A DNA stretch of 64,000 nucleotides from Ostrinia nubilalis. Its lineage: Eukaryota; Arthropoda; Insecta; Lepidoptera; Crambidae. Positions 8,545 to 18,343 of the stretch are shown in pieces; the first letter of the stretch is position 1, and the number at the start of each line of letters is the position of its first letter. The notes under the pieces were generated by a model. That model did no database searches and was not told the origin of the DNA. It was given only the letters and a program-made list of their open reading frames with translations. Both the position numbers and the translations under genes were made by a program. The DNA is taken from assembly GCF_963855985.1 (NCBI RefSeq), contig NW_026973566.1:4928850-4992849 (forward strand), read 5' to 3'.

Positions 8545-8884
8545 TCTTATCAGGTTTAGCTCCAACCATGACATCAATTTCTTGTTTTGTGTAATACAAT
8601 GTACTTAAATGGTTAGTAGTCAGTTTTTCCAAATTGTTTAAGTACTTTTTGACATTATTTTGTATTGTTTTCATTTCATTTTTCAGTTCTTGAACACACT
8701 TATCAACATAATCTTTATTCACAGCTTCATCGCTTTTTTCAGGAGATTGTACACCCAGTAATCTTGATGATTTTAAATCAAAATCACCAGAATTTGTTCT
8801 TACTAATGTATCGGTAAGAATGTCAGTAAATTCAGTTAGTCGTAAACGCTTATGAACGTGATGCCCGAATTTATCAATATTCAT
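8537..8884 (-). CDS. 115-aa coiled-coil protein with a fibre-like AVNKDYVD motif
   Basis: The gene is wedged between the 351-aa unknown (four-base overlap) and the integrase (stop overlaps its ATG). The segment SRLLGVQSPEKSDEAVNKDY, followed by VDKCV, resembles a motif common in trimeric tail fibres just before coiled coils. It is followed by a heptad-like region (ELKNEMKTIQNNVKKYLNNL). The product could be a short trimeric spike or a virion scaffold. Function is inferred only; the existence of the gene is supported by the tight overlaps on both sides. Confidence 0.7.
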   Translation of the reverse strand: MNIDKFGHHVHKRLRLTEFTDILTDTLVRTNSGDFDLKSSRLLGVQSPEKSDEAVNKDYVDKCVQELKNEMKTIQNNVKKYLNNLEKLTTNHLSTLYYTKQEIDVMVGAKPDKNE

Positions 8885-9936
8885 TGCCGTCTTGTCGGCT
8901 TCTGCAATGTAATGGTACTGCTCAATTTTCCTAAGGGAAGCTTATTATATTTGATGTCTTTTATGATACCAGCTTCGTGCAACTCTTCGATAATTGCATA
9001 AATTTCATTATGTACTCCAGTGTTACCAGCAGCCCATGATCCAAGTAGCAGTTTCAATCGTTCTACTAACTCATTTGGATCGTTCCAGTAAACTAAATCA
9101 GTATCCGTCTTCACTTTTTTTAGAATATCAATACCTTCTCCCTGATGAAGACTTTCTACACTACTTGTATGATTTCTTGAGAACTTAAATAGTGGTTTAA
9201 TCACTCGCATATATTTTAATCCCTTGTTACTATTGATTGGTTTTGTTGGGTCGAAATTACGTTTATGTGCATTGGTATCGATAAGTAATAATTTATAATG
9301 TTGTAAGTCTTCCTGCGTAATAACATCTAAATCTGGTGTCTTGTTATACAATAATTGTTTTAAGCCTGGAGTTTTTTTCAAGGTCCGGTTTCCAATTTTC
9401 AGAATCCTATCGTCGTCATAAACACGGGTATTGCCTAGCAAAAGTTTTTTATTAACATGTCTTACACCGTAAGGTACATCTTTTATTGCTTCAGACGATA
9501 CGGACCATGATAATGAATCGTTGGCAACACTTGGAGAAGACTGCAGAGATTTGAATGAGTTTTCGTGAACATCTTGAACATCAGATGGTAACGAAACGAG
9601 GGTTTCGTTAGGTGTTTTGCGATCATCATCATCTGAGACTGCTTCACTATCAATAGGTTCTTCGTAATCTCCAATAGACGTATTTGATGACTCGCTTTCA
9701 CTGTATTTAGCTCTTTTTACTGTTTCAGTTTGCCTTGATTCATCATTTATTTGACGTTTTTTGTCTGATTCACTGGTTAACAACTTCAGTGGGTTAACGA
9801 TAGGTTTAAATATAGTTTCTAATGCCATATCATTTTCATTTCTGAAATCTTTTATCATTTCTACTTTTCTTTTCACAGCCGCTGCAGATTTAATAATTTG
9901 CTCCTTGAGGTTTCGTTCCATTGTAAAGGATTCCAC
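8881..9936 (-). CDS. Conserved Polinton protein of unknown function (351 aa)
   Basis: The N-terminal third has a coiled-coil-like start (residues 1-40). A low-complexity acidic/Ser region follows (about 60-150: SESESSNTSIGDYEEPIDSE), which looks disordered. The C-terminal part contains TPGLKQLLYNKTPDL, then LLLIDTNAHKRNFDPTKP, and ends with YWNDPNELVERLKLLLGSWA. I recall these C-terminal blocks in many arthropod hypothetical proteins linked to Polintons, but no function is established that I know of. It overlaps the next gene by four bases and lies 62 bases after the ATPase stop. Confidence 0.75.
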   Translation of the reverse strand: MESFTMERNLKEQIIKSAAAVKRKVEMIKDFRNENDMALETIFKPIVNPLKLLTSESDKKRQINDESRQTETVKRAKYSESESSNTSIGDYEEPIDSEAVSDDDDRKTPNETLVSLPSDVQDVHENSFKSLQSSPSVANDSLSWSVSSEAIKDVPYGVRHVNKKLLLGNTRVYDDDRILKIGNRTLKKTPGLKQLLYNKTPDLDVITQEDLQHYKLLLIDTNAHKRNFDPTKPINSNKGLKYMRVIKPLFKFSRNHTSSVESLHQGEGIDILKKVKTDTDLVYWNDPNELVERLKLLLGSWAAGNTGVHNEIYAIIEELHEAGIIKDIKYNKLPLGKLSSTITLQKPTRRQ

Positions 9937-9998
9937 TCAGTTTGGCTTCCCTGGTGTGATTAATTCGTAAGTAACTCAACAGCTACTTTTATAAAAAC

Positions 9999-10685
9999 TT
10001 AGTCCATTATTATGAATGTATCAAACTTCATTCTATAACAACCGTTGTTACGTTCACAGTCCTTATTAATAATAACATAATTATACGGCTTACTCCAAAC
10101 AGTAGAACACATTTCACGGAACTGAGACCACGTCATGTCAGACCCTACATGTTCTTCGTAAACGTGTTTTAGATTAATGTCGTCTTGCTTAAACAATATT
10201 ATAAGGTTCGCATTATCTCTTACAAGTTGTTTGGGTATTTTAGTGTAAGTTTGATTGATATAAAAACAATCAATATTCTTATGTCGACCCATCGCAAAAT
10301 AGTCACGTATATTGTTTTGATTTTCACAAGCAACATCGTCAAATATAATAATCGAGTTAGGCAAAGCCTCTTGTGGACTTAGAACTTCACTATTATGGTT
10401 ATACTTGTTATAGGTAGTGCCAGCAACGTTTTCTAATACCTTTTCTAAAAAAACGTATTTAGGTTGATATAATGACTTTGAATACACATACAAGTTGCGA
10501 AAACGCGGTCCCTTCTGGTGTAGCAGCAGGCTGATAACTAAGTTGGTCTTCCCGCAGTTCGAGGGACCGCAAACAATACTACGTATAGTATTTGGCAACA
10601 AGTTTCCATGACGCTTAACCATGTTCGGTGATGTTGGGCAGACACATTCTAATTTCAGAGATTCTTTTTGTTTAAGAAATTTCAT
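9999..10685 (-). CDS. FtsK/HerA-type genome packaging ATPase
   Basis: The 228-residue protein has a Walker A motif (GPSNCGKT, residues 40-47) and a Walker B motif (SIIIFDD, residues 111-117). It is the family that pumps DNA into Polinton, adenovirus-like and other double jelly-roll virions. It is the first gene of the - strand cluster, so the cluster promoter should lie between 10,686 and the palindrome at 10,781. No breaks are visible. The first residues (MKFLKQKESLKLECVCPTSP) are plausible, and the ATG at 10,685 is the only upstream candidate in frame. Confidence 0.93.
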   Translation of the reverse strand: MKFLKQKESLKLECVCPTSPNMVKRHGNLLPNTIRSIVCGPSNCGKTNLVISLLLHQKGPRFRNLYVYSKSLYQPKYVFLEKVLENVAGTTYNKYNHNSEVLSPQEALPNSIIIFDDVACENQNNIRDYFAMGRHKNIDCFYINQTYTKIPKQLVRDNANLIILFKQDDINLKHVYEEHVGSDMTWSQFREMCSTVWSKPYNYVIINKDCERNNGCYRMKFDTFIIMD

Positions 10686-10780
10686 ATCAGATTTGAACTT
10701 GACCGCTGTGGTTGATGTATTACAACTAAATGACGATAATTCTGTCGTTCGATTAAATTAAAAGCTCAAAAATATTTCCT
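10686..10780 (-). promoter_or_regulatory. Probable promoter region of the - strand late cluster
   Basis: A 95-base AT-rich stretch lies between the ATPase start and a palindrome. It must hold the cluster promoter, or its distal part, if the provirus is complete here. No TATA box or initiator stands out. It contains a small imperfect palindrome around ATGACGATAATTCTGTCGTT. Confidence 0.35.
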
Positions 10781-10866
10781 TATGGAATTGGGCCGTTCTA
10801 GATCATCTGGAGCGAGCAGCGCTAGCTGCGACGAGCGACGGATGATCTAGAATGCCCAATTCCATA
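10781..10866. repeat. 86-bp palindrome at the Polinton/BEL boundary
   Basis: The outer arms of about 26-27 bases start TATGGAATTGGGC and end in its reverse complement. They differ only by a small indel/substitution in the middle (CCGTTC against GAATGC). An inner GCAGC-GCTA-GCTGC hairpin sits in the centre. The left side is Polinton DNA and the right side is BEL/Pao coding sequence. It may be a snap-back MITE or a remnant element terminus. No target duplication was recognised. Confidence 0.8.
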
Positions 10867-11642
10867 CTACTCACAACATAGTCTCTTTACATGAAAACAA
10901 TGAAAATCCACCTACTAAGACCTTAGGCTTGCATTGGATGAGCTACTTAGACTTACTGTCATTTTCTATAAACATAAATTTATATGACAAAATCACCAAA
11001 CGACACATACTATCTGTGATCAGCCAGATTTATGATCCACTTGGATTGGTGGGCCCCACCATAGTAGATGCAAAAATTATAATGCAAAAACTTTGGAAAC
11101 ATAAATTAGACTGGGACACAGAGGTTCCAGATGATATTAAATTACCTTGGACTTCATTTTCAAGTAGATTACATTACCTAAATAATGTTAAAATACCTCG
11201 TTGGATTTTACAGGATAATTACCGTCATGTTGAATTGCACATCTTTACAGATGCTTCTGAAAAAGCTTACGGAGCATGTATTTATGCTCGTTCCATTGGC
11301 ACTGATGATGGAGTCCATGTTCAACTTATAGCTTCCAAAAATAAAGTCGCGCCTATAAAACCCACAACCATGCCTCGACTAGAGCTATGTGGGGCTCTAT
11401 TAGGGGCAAGGTTATGTCATAAAATAATACAATCTTTACGATTACAAGTTACATGCAAATTTTGGTGTGATTCCACTATTGTACTAGGTTGGTTGCAGAT
11501 GCCTGTACAGCGACTTAAACCTTTCGTTCGTAACCGGGTAAACGAAATAAACGAGACTACAGCTGGATGTCTGTGGAGCTACGTACCGTCTCTCGAGAAT
11601 CCCGCCGATCTTGTTTCTCGCGGGGTGAAGGCTGATCTTATC
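10867..11642 (+). pseudogene. BEL/Pao pol fragment: end of RT and RNase H
   Basis: The frame reads from the palindrome into KTLGLHWMSYLDLLSFSI, the typical start of the BEL/Pao post-RT region. The RNase H signature FTDASEKAYGACIYAR is present (catalytic Asp), as are the Glu in TMPRLELCGALL and the Asp in FWCDSTIVLGWL. ENPADLVSRGV then leads to the LINE insertion point. The frame is open throughout. Continuation after 11,642 is into LINE 3' sequence, so the annotated ORF tail (CAHGPCCIS...) is not BEL protein. Confidence 0.88.
11634..11642. repeat. Left 9-bp target-site duplication of the Jockey insertion
   Basis: GATCTTATC here and at 16,694-16,702 flank the LINE exactly. Both copies lie in the BEL/Pao reading frame, so removing the LINE and one copy would leave the frame continuous. 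Confidence 0.85.
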
Positions 11643-11889
11643 GATCGATCACAGGTCTTCGACCTTCTTGGCCGGTTCGGGCGTCGAGCTTGTGCTCATG
11701 GCCCGTGCTGCATCTCGACTGGCTACTGCCAGTCGGTGGTTTGACGTCGCTTGGCGACGGACTGCCTGGGCTTCTACCTGGCACCACTGTCCCGCCCTCG
11801 GCGCGGTACCAGCCCACCGGGTGAGTCGACGTTGGTCGAGGCCCAGTGAACGACCAGCGAGCGGGCGGTTCCTGGATGCCAGGGAGCTT

Positions 11890-13935
11890 TCAGGCAGTCA
11901 TATAATGTTCTGGTGCTGGTGTTGGTACATCCCGTTCTCCCTCTCGAAGATGGTCGCGGAGGGTGGGGATGTCGTTTGTGTAAGTGGCGTATAGCGTCGG
12001 CGACAGACAGCTGCCTTGAGGAACGCCTGCCCTGATGCTGCGCGGCTGGGAGGCCTCTCCCTCCACGACCACGGTGAACGTGCGGTCGCGGAGGAACGAG
12101 GCGATCAGGTGCACCAGCGCAGGAGGGAGCAGCGGCTTGAGCTTGTACAGCAGGCCGACATGCCAGACCCGGTCGAAGGCCTTCTCGACGTCGAGGAACA
12201 CCCCGACGGAGCGGTGGCCCTGGTTCTTCTCGTCGGCCAGCATGTGCAACACCCTTACCAGCTGCAGTGTGGTGGAGTGGCCGCTGCGGAATCCGAATTG
12301 CTCGTCTCTCAACGGGACGAGCGGGCGGACTCGGCGCAGCAGCAGGCGTTCAAAGAGCTTCGCTAGGTGGGACAGCAGCGTTATCGGCCTGTAGCTGGCC
12401 GGGCTTCGGCGGTCTTTGCCAGGCTTGGGCAGCGTGATGACGCTGCCGGTTTTCCACGCACTGGGAAAGTGGCTGGTGCGCAGGATGCCGTTGTATATGC
12501 GCGTCAGCGTCACCATTGCTCTCCCAGGCAGGTTGGTGATGGCCGCGGAGGGGATGTTGTCTGGGCCGGGTGCCTTGCGCTTGTTAAACCTCAGCGCAGA
12601 CTTGCGGAGCTCGGCGGGGGAGATGAAGTCGTCCCCGCCGAGCGGAGGCGGCGGAGAGGACAGCATCTCCTCGACGCAGCGCCGCACGTGGTCGTGGTGG
12701 GCGGTCGTGTCCGCGTCGGTGGCGGCGGGGTGCGGGGTGAACTGCACCTCCAGGTGGTCCGCCAGTAGGCGGGCGCGGTCTGCCGCCGCGTAGTGGCGGG
12801 CGCCGGTGGCGTCCACCAGCGGGCAGGTTGATGTGGGCGGCCTGGAGAGTTGTCTGTTCAGCTTGAAGAGGTCAGCGGTGCTATCTGTTACACGGTCTAT
12901 GTGCTTCTCCCAGCTAGCACCGCGCCATTCCTTCACCGCTGCAGACACCTCGAATGTGAGGCGGTTGAGTTCCGCCTTGATTCTGGGGCAGCGAGTTGTT
13001 GCCCACAGGCGTCTAAGGTTGCGTTTCTTGCGCAGGTCCTTAGTGATGTTGGCGGGGAGGTCGTCCCGCCGGTTGCTGGCCCTCGTGCAGACGGTGGTTG
13101 CCGCTTCTTTGGCTGCCAGCACGCGCGAGGTGAAGTGCTCGACCGCTGCCTCCACTTCCTCAGCGTTAGAGAGGCGGCCCTCGAGAGTCAGGTCGGCCAG
13201 TTCCGCCTTAAAGGTTGCCCAGTTGACCTTGGCGGGTGGATTGCGGGGGTTTATGGCGTCCGGGCGGGGCGCCAGCGTGACGAGGATCGGCAGGTGCTGC
13301 GTGTCCAGGTCATATAGCGCCTCGACTTCGATTGGCCAGGGCACATTGTGGGACAAGGCTATGTCCAGCACATCGGCTTTCCGGGCCTCGTCGGAGGGTA
13401 TGTTGGTGGGGGCCTGTGGTCCGTGGGTGGTTATGTTTCCCCTCTCGCATATCTCCAGCAGTCGAACGCCCGCAGGGGTCGTCATGAGCGATCCCCATAC
13501 GGGGTGTTTGGCGTTGAGATCGCCGACCAGGATGGTGGGTGTTGTGCCGGAGAGTGCGGAGAGGAAGTCGCTCTCCACTACTTGTGATTTGGGGGGGCGG
13601 TATGCTGCATACAGGCGCAGCTCCTCGCCTCCCGCGTGTATCGCTACTCCTATTGTTCTGGTGGAGGAGTAGGATAGGAGCTCGAGCTCCTCGTGCACTA
13701 TGTCGCGCCGGACGAGTGCTGCGACTCCTCGGTAGGGTCGACCCTGGTCCGAGATCTCGTCGCGGCGGTACACGAAGTAGTTCGGGACCTTGAGTGAGTA
13801 CGCTGGGGTTAGGATGGTCTCGCCCAGGAGGATTACGTGCAGGTCCTGCGACTGGGCGAGAAGGCGGAGCTCCTGTGTCCTGTTTCTGATGCCCCCCGGG
13901 TTCCAGTACAGGACCCGTAGGCCGTCTAGTGGCGT
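11890..13935 (-). pseudogene. Jockey ORF2 (endonuclease-RT), truncated by internal deletion
   Basis: Starting at the ORF1/ORF2 junction the frame gives the APE endonuclease blocks LYWNPGGIRNRTQEL, GETILTP, GDLNAKHPVWGS and LDIALSHNVPW. RT blocks follow: FNKRKAPGPDNIPSAA, YRPITLLSHLAKLFERLL, FLDVEKAFDRVWH and AGVPQGSCLSPTLY. The reading ends abruptly after REGERDV, where copy 2 continues into ALALFADD, so the metal-binding FADD is missing. The start codon position that is ATG in copy 2 reads ACG here (13,935-13,933). The very long + strand frames opposite are shadows of this GC-rich gene. Confidence 0.88.
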
Positions 13936-16150
13936 TGGCTGATGAGCGCCAGTCCTTGGTGGGCTACCCCCCTCATGTCCTCTCCGTTGGCCATCGCCAG
14001 TAGGATTGACTGCAGGATCTGCAGAACCAGGAGGAGGAGGGGGGTTTCGGCGTTTGGGGGCATCGGTGCGGCGGTGGGGGCGGTCTGTGCTGACCACTGT
14101 GGGGGCTGCGCGTTGTTCGCGGTGAGCGCCTGTGGTCGCACGCGTGCGCGGGGGTCCTGCAGTAGTACCGGGCGCGGCTGAGGGGGAGCACGCGCGAGGG
14201 GTTGGGGGCCTGTCGTGGGCCACGGGACGCCATGCCCAGAGTGGGCGGCTTGGTGGGTTGGTGGCCCCTGGGTAGGAGGTGGGAACCTCCATGCTGGGGC
14301 CAATTGCGCGTGGGGGTTGGGTGTCCTAGCGCGGTTTGAAGGGGGCGCCTGTGCAGCGACAGGCTGACCAGGAGTGGGAGGAGGTGGCTGATTTGGCGCG
14401 GGTCCCACCATGGGTCCGGCCGCTTCCTGTTGGGAGGAAATTATCTCTCCGGCACGCCTCTTACTCCTTCGGCGGGCCCTGCCAGAGCGTTTCCGGCGTC
14501 GCGAGGACGCCGGTGCAGGTTGGGGGCGGGCTGTGCGGTCTGTTGGAGGGTTTGCTGGGGCCATAAGTGTTGCGCCCTGTACTGGGCCTTCTGCCGTCTG
14601 GTGTGTGTTGGACAGCACCGGGGCAGGGCGAGGTTGGTGAGGCGCCGGAGTAGGGCGTGGTTGCCTCGCTGTCCCTGGAGAGGGCGGGCGGGGGCCTACC
14701 TTGGCTGGGCGAGGTGGGTCTGGTATGGGGGGGTGCGTTTTGGCCCCCTTTGCGCGTGCCTCTCGCATGAAGGCGGGGCAGCGGCGGTCGTTCGCCGTGT
14801 GCGCGGCTTTGCAGTTCGCGCACTTGGGGGCGTGGTCGCGCGGGTGGGGGCAGTCTGCGACAATGTGCCCCTCTCCACAGCGCACGCATCTCGGCGGGCG
14901 GTGGCAGCCAGCGGAGGCATGGCCGAACATCTGGCAGCGGTGGCACTGTGCGGGCCCGCTGCGTCCTCGCCAGGCCTCGACCACAATGCCTGGCATGTAC
15001 AGGAGCTCAGTCACCGCGTAGAGGCGGGAGAGCTCCTGCTGGTCCAGGTGGTCCAGTTGAACGTGGTAGAGGCAGCCTGCTCTGCCTCTCCTCGGGGGGA
15101 TGTGTTTTACATGCTGGACGATGAAGCCCAGCTTGTCGAGGGCCGCCTTTAGTTCGGCAGGGTCGGTGTTCGCGGGGAGGCCTCGGATGGCCACCTTCGT
15201 GGGGAGCTCCGTCGGCAGCGAGTAGCAGAACCAGTGCAGGTTCTGGTCTTGCTTTGCTGCCTCGACTAGGTGGCGCTGTACCACCCTGTACTCTTCTGGT
15301 GTGCGTGCGATGAAGCGCACACCAGTTTTGTAGGGCCGTGCGTTTGGGGGGTGCCCCAGCTTCTGGCTCAGCTCCCGAAAGTGCTGAGTCCAGTTCGGCA
15401 GTTTCTCCACCACTATTGGTGGGTAAGCTCGTTGGGTGCGAGCGGTCGTGGCGGGGTCGGTTGTAGGTGGCGCTACGTCCATCAGCTCGACCTCTTGCCC
15501 CTGTTCCGGTTGTGGCGGGGGGGGGGGGAGGGAGCACTCAGTGTCGCGGCGTAGGTCCGCGCGGGGCTGTTCAACGCCGCGTAGGACGTCGGGGCCGTGG
15601 AGTTCGACGAGGCCGGCCGAGGAGCTACGTAGTCCAGGTAGTCCTCGTCGGAGACCACCTGGGGGGCCAGCGTCCCACTCGGCTGGCTGCCTTCGGCTGT
15701 CGTGCCTGATCGGCCCTCCGAGGAGAAACGGGCCGAGGAGCCGTGGGCGGATGGCGATGCGGGCGCTGAGGCGGACCCGACCGGGGATGCGGTAGGGGTC
15801 CGCAGGGTGTTTTCCCCGCGGTATCCCGGGACATACCTCTCTATGGGCGAGATCTGTGGCTCCGGTGTCGATGCCCTTTGCTTCGGCGAGGGCCCGACTC
15901 TGGGTCTCTTCTCCTCGGAGAGCGATCCCTCTGAGGAGTCCGGGTGGTGTCTGGGGCGGCGGTGGCTGTCGCGGCCGGGGAGGGGGGCGGGGGGCCCTTG
16001 CTGGGTCGCTGCGGTCGGCTCGCGGCTGAGCGCGGCCGGGCGCTGCCTCGGCTGGCCGCTCGTGGCGGCGGCGGCGGGCTGAGCGGGCCTCGCAAGAGGC
16101 CTGTACGCCGGCTGGCGCTGTGGGGGCGGCACTTCCTCGCCGTCCGACAT
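13926..16150 (-). pseudogene. Jockey ORF1 (Gag-like nucleic-acid-binding protein), frameshifted
   Basis: The natural start is probably MSDGEEVPPPQRQ at 16,150. That frame carries a Pro/Ser-rich N-terminus and runs to 15,482. At a 12-base G run (15,517-15,528 on +) coding switches to the frame ending at 13,926. The second part has a PRE_C2HC-like region (KVAIRGLPANTDPAELKAAL) and three CCHC-type knuckles (CHRCQMFGHASAGC, CVRCGEGHIVADC, CANCKAAHTANDRRC). A basic linker and a hydrophobic C-terminal tail (LLLLVLQILQSILLAMA) follow. The frame change at a homopolymer could be mutation, slippage or assembly error. Confidence 0.8.
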
Positions 16151-16693
16151 TTTGCAGGACTGCAGGATGTCGGTATATCGCGATATTCGCGGGTCGATGA
16201 ATAAAAAGTTTTAGTGAGGGTAGTCGCGATGTTCGAGTACCTCCGTGATATTTTCGCAAATATTCGGTGGGTACTCTACGATGTCAATCTACCCTCACTT
16301 GCACTCTTTTTGCACGGCACAACACAAAAAGCGTCTCTGTCGCGGGTAGATGCGTCCAATTCGCGGGAGAGAGAGATAGCGATATCGCTCTCGACACTCG
16401 CACACGCACTCGCGACGGCGGGACTCTCGACGCCTACGGCGGAGACGGGCGCGCGACGCGGTGGTGCTGCTTCGCACCGAGCTGGAGGGCGCGGCGACGG
16501 GTCTCGACGCTTCTGCGGAGACGAACTGCGGCGCGACTGGGTGGCTCGGGCGAAGGTGGCGGAGGGTATCGCGGCGGATCGGCTCACGCGCGGGTAGTAG
16601 TCGGGCAGAGGGTCTACGACGCTTCCGCGGAGCCACACTGCTGCACACGACTACACTCAACGAACGCGATAAAACCGAAACTGAGGGGGAGAG
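16151..16693 (-). promoter_or_regulatory. 5' leader and internal promoter region of Jockey copy 1
   Basis: A GC-rich 540-base stretch lies between the insertion junction and the ORF1 start. LINEs of this clade carry an internal Pol II promoter at the 5' end. The first transcribed bases on - would be CCTCTCCCCCTCAGTTTCGG. No protein-coding frame here is credible. Confidence 0.55.
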
Positions 16694-18322
16694 GATCTTA
16701 TCAGCTCCGCCGGGCTGTGGTGGTCTGGGCCACAATACTTACAAAACCCTGAAAGTGCATGGCCTTCTAAACCCAACGAGAAGCAGAATCTGCCAGAGTT
16801 AGTCTGTCACTTAACACAAGACACTCAAAATTCAGACACGAGTTTACTTTCGGAAATCGTACATAAACATTCTAATTTGAAACGCTTATTACACATTGTA
16901 GCCTACATTAAACGATTTATTTTCAATTGCAAAAATAAGCAAAGTAAACTTACCGGTAGTTTGACTACAAATGAAATTCAGTCTTCTCAGTTTTTGATAT
17001 TAAGACATTGTCAATCAGAAATGTTCACCGATGAACATAATCTCCTTGTGTCAGGCAAATCTTTGCCAGCTAAAAATCGCCTTCTATCTCTGTCACCTTT
17101 TTTAGATTCCAATAACATTATAAGAGTAGGAGGTCGATTAGATAATTCTCCTTATACCTATGATCATAAACATCCAATACTATTGTGTAGTAAACATTAC
17201 ATAACTAAACTCATATTTAGGACAAAACACTTAACGCTTCTTCATGCAGGACCGCTGTGCCTACTTGCTAATATACGCCAGACGTACTGGCCCCTCGGAG
17301 GTAGAAACCTCGCTAGGCAAACTGTAAATAAATGTGTTACATGTTTCAGAAATAAATGTAGAAATATTCAACCAATCATGGGCCAGCTTCCTGCACAAAG
17401 AACAGAACTAGAGTTTCCATTTTTACACTGTTACGTGGATTACGCCGGGCCAGTGCACATAGCTGATAAGAAAGGGCGCGGTTGTAAATTGATTAAGGCT
17501 TACCTGTGTATTTTTGTCTGTTCAGCAGTCAAGGCAGTACATCTGGAGCTGGTTACGGAGCTGAGCAAAGAGGCGTACCTAGCCGCGTTAAGCCGCTTTG
17601 TATCCCGTAGAGGCAAACCACAATCTATTACTTCTGATAATGGAACTAACTTTGTCGGAGCTTGTAACGAGTTAACGTCTTTTCTGTCATCATCTAAAGT
17701 AGAGTCTGATTTGGCTGATGAAGGCATAAATTTTTACTTTACCCCGCCTTACTCTCCACATTTTAACGGACTAGCCGAAGCGGCTGTCCGATCTACCAAG
17801 CTTCACTTGAAAAATCTTTTTAAATTAACTCATTTTACTTATGAAGAGATGAACACATGTCTCACTCAAATTGAGGCTATTTTAAATTCTAGACCTATAT
17901 CCCCCATGTCTACAGATCCTTCAGATCTCGTCCCCTTGACTCCGTCCCACTTCCTCGTCGGACGAACTCTCACAGCTGTCCCGTCTCCACAGGTAGCCGA
18001 GGATGCCAACCTGTCTACGCTGAAGAGGTATCGCCGCGTGCAAGCCATACAGCAACACTTCTGGAAACGGTTCTCCAACGACTACGTGTCACTCCTCCAA
18101 CTGAAGACCAAGTGGCGCCACGGGGGCACATTGAAACCCGAGAGTCTCGTCCTAATAAAGGACAAAACTGCACCTCCTCTCATCTGGCTCCTGGGGAGGA
18201 TAGTCAAGACCTACCCAGGAGTCGACGGGGTCAGCAGAGTGGCCGAAATTAGAACCAAGAAGGGCACAATTCGGCGAGGATTCAACAACATCTGCGTGCT
18301 GCCCCTGGATGATCATCCTTGA
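16694..18322 (+). pseudogene. BEL/Pao pol fragment: integrase
   Basis: Coding resumes at the second GATCTTATC with SSAGLWWSGPQYLQNPESAW, the usual link after RNase H. An HHCC zinc domain follows (HAGPLCLLANIRQTYW.. VNKCVTCFRNKC). The integrase core has Asp in YVDYAGPVH, Asp in TSDNGTNFVGA and Glu in HFNGLAEAAVRSTK. The C-terminal part includes PSHFLVGRTL and a GRIVKTYPGVDGVSRVAEI block typical of BEL/Pao. The frame is open to 18,322. The fragment is inactive because the gene is split and 5'-truncated. Confidence 0.9.
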
Positions 18323-18343
18323 ATATCTTCAACCCGGGGAGCC

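Larger units (their letters stand above)
1..10780. mobile_element. Maverick/Polinton (adintovirus-like) provirus, left end outside window
   Basis: The block joins a B-family DNA polymerase on + with a convergent - strand cluster of integrase, packaging ATPase, adenain-like protease, PLA2 protein and capsid proteins. This combination defines Maverick/Polinton elements and the related adintoviruses. All frames except the protease start look intact, so the insertion is probably young. The window opens inside the polymerase, so the left terminal repeat is not visible. On the right only about 95 bases separate the ATPase start from a palindrome and then foreign BEL/Pao coding DNA, so no long terminal inverted repeat can be recognised there; the right end may be truncated. 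Confidence 0.9.
11643..16693 (-). mobile_element. Jockey-clade LINE, copy 1, near full length but dead
   Basis: The element lies on the - strand within BEL/Pao pol, flanked by GATCTTATC on both sides. It has a roughly 540-base GC-rich 5' leader (16,151-16,693), ORF1 with zinc knuckles, an ORF2 with endonuclease and a partial RT, and a roughly 250-base 3' region. The 3' end is not poly(A) but short GATC/GAT repeats, as in copy 2 at 60,417. Relative to copy 2 about 0.8 kb is deleted near 11,920-11,935, removing the RT catalytic motif and the ORF2 C-terminus. Confidence 0.88.

Noticed and set aside
12806..13672. 288-codon + strand frame, repeated at 62,411-63,277
   Set aside because: It is the antisense shadow of Jockey ORF2. 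Its presence in both copies only reflects their DNA identity.
14430..15152. 240-codon + strand frame and several others over 14-16.2 kb
   Set aside because: Antisense frames in GC-rich ORF1 DNA with few stops; no motif.
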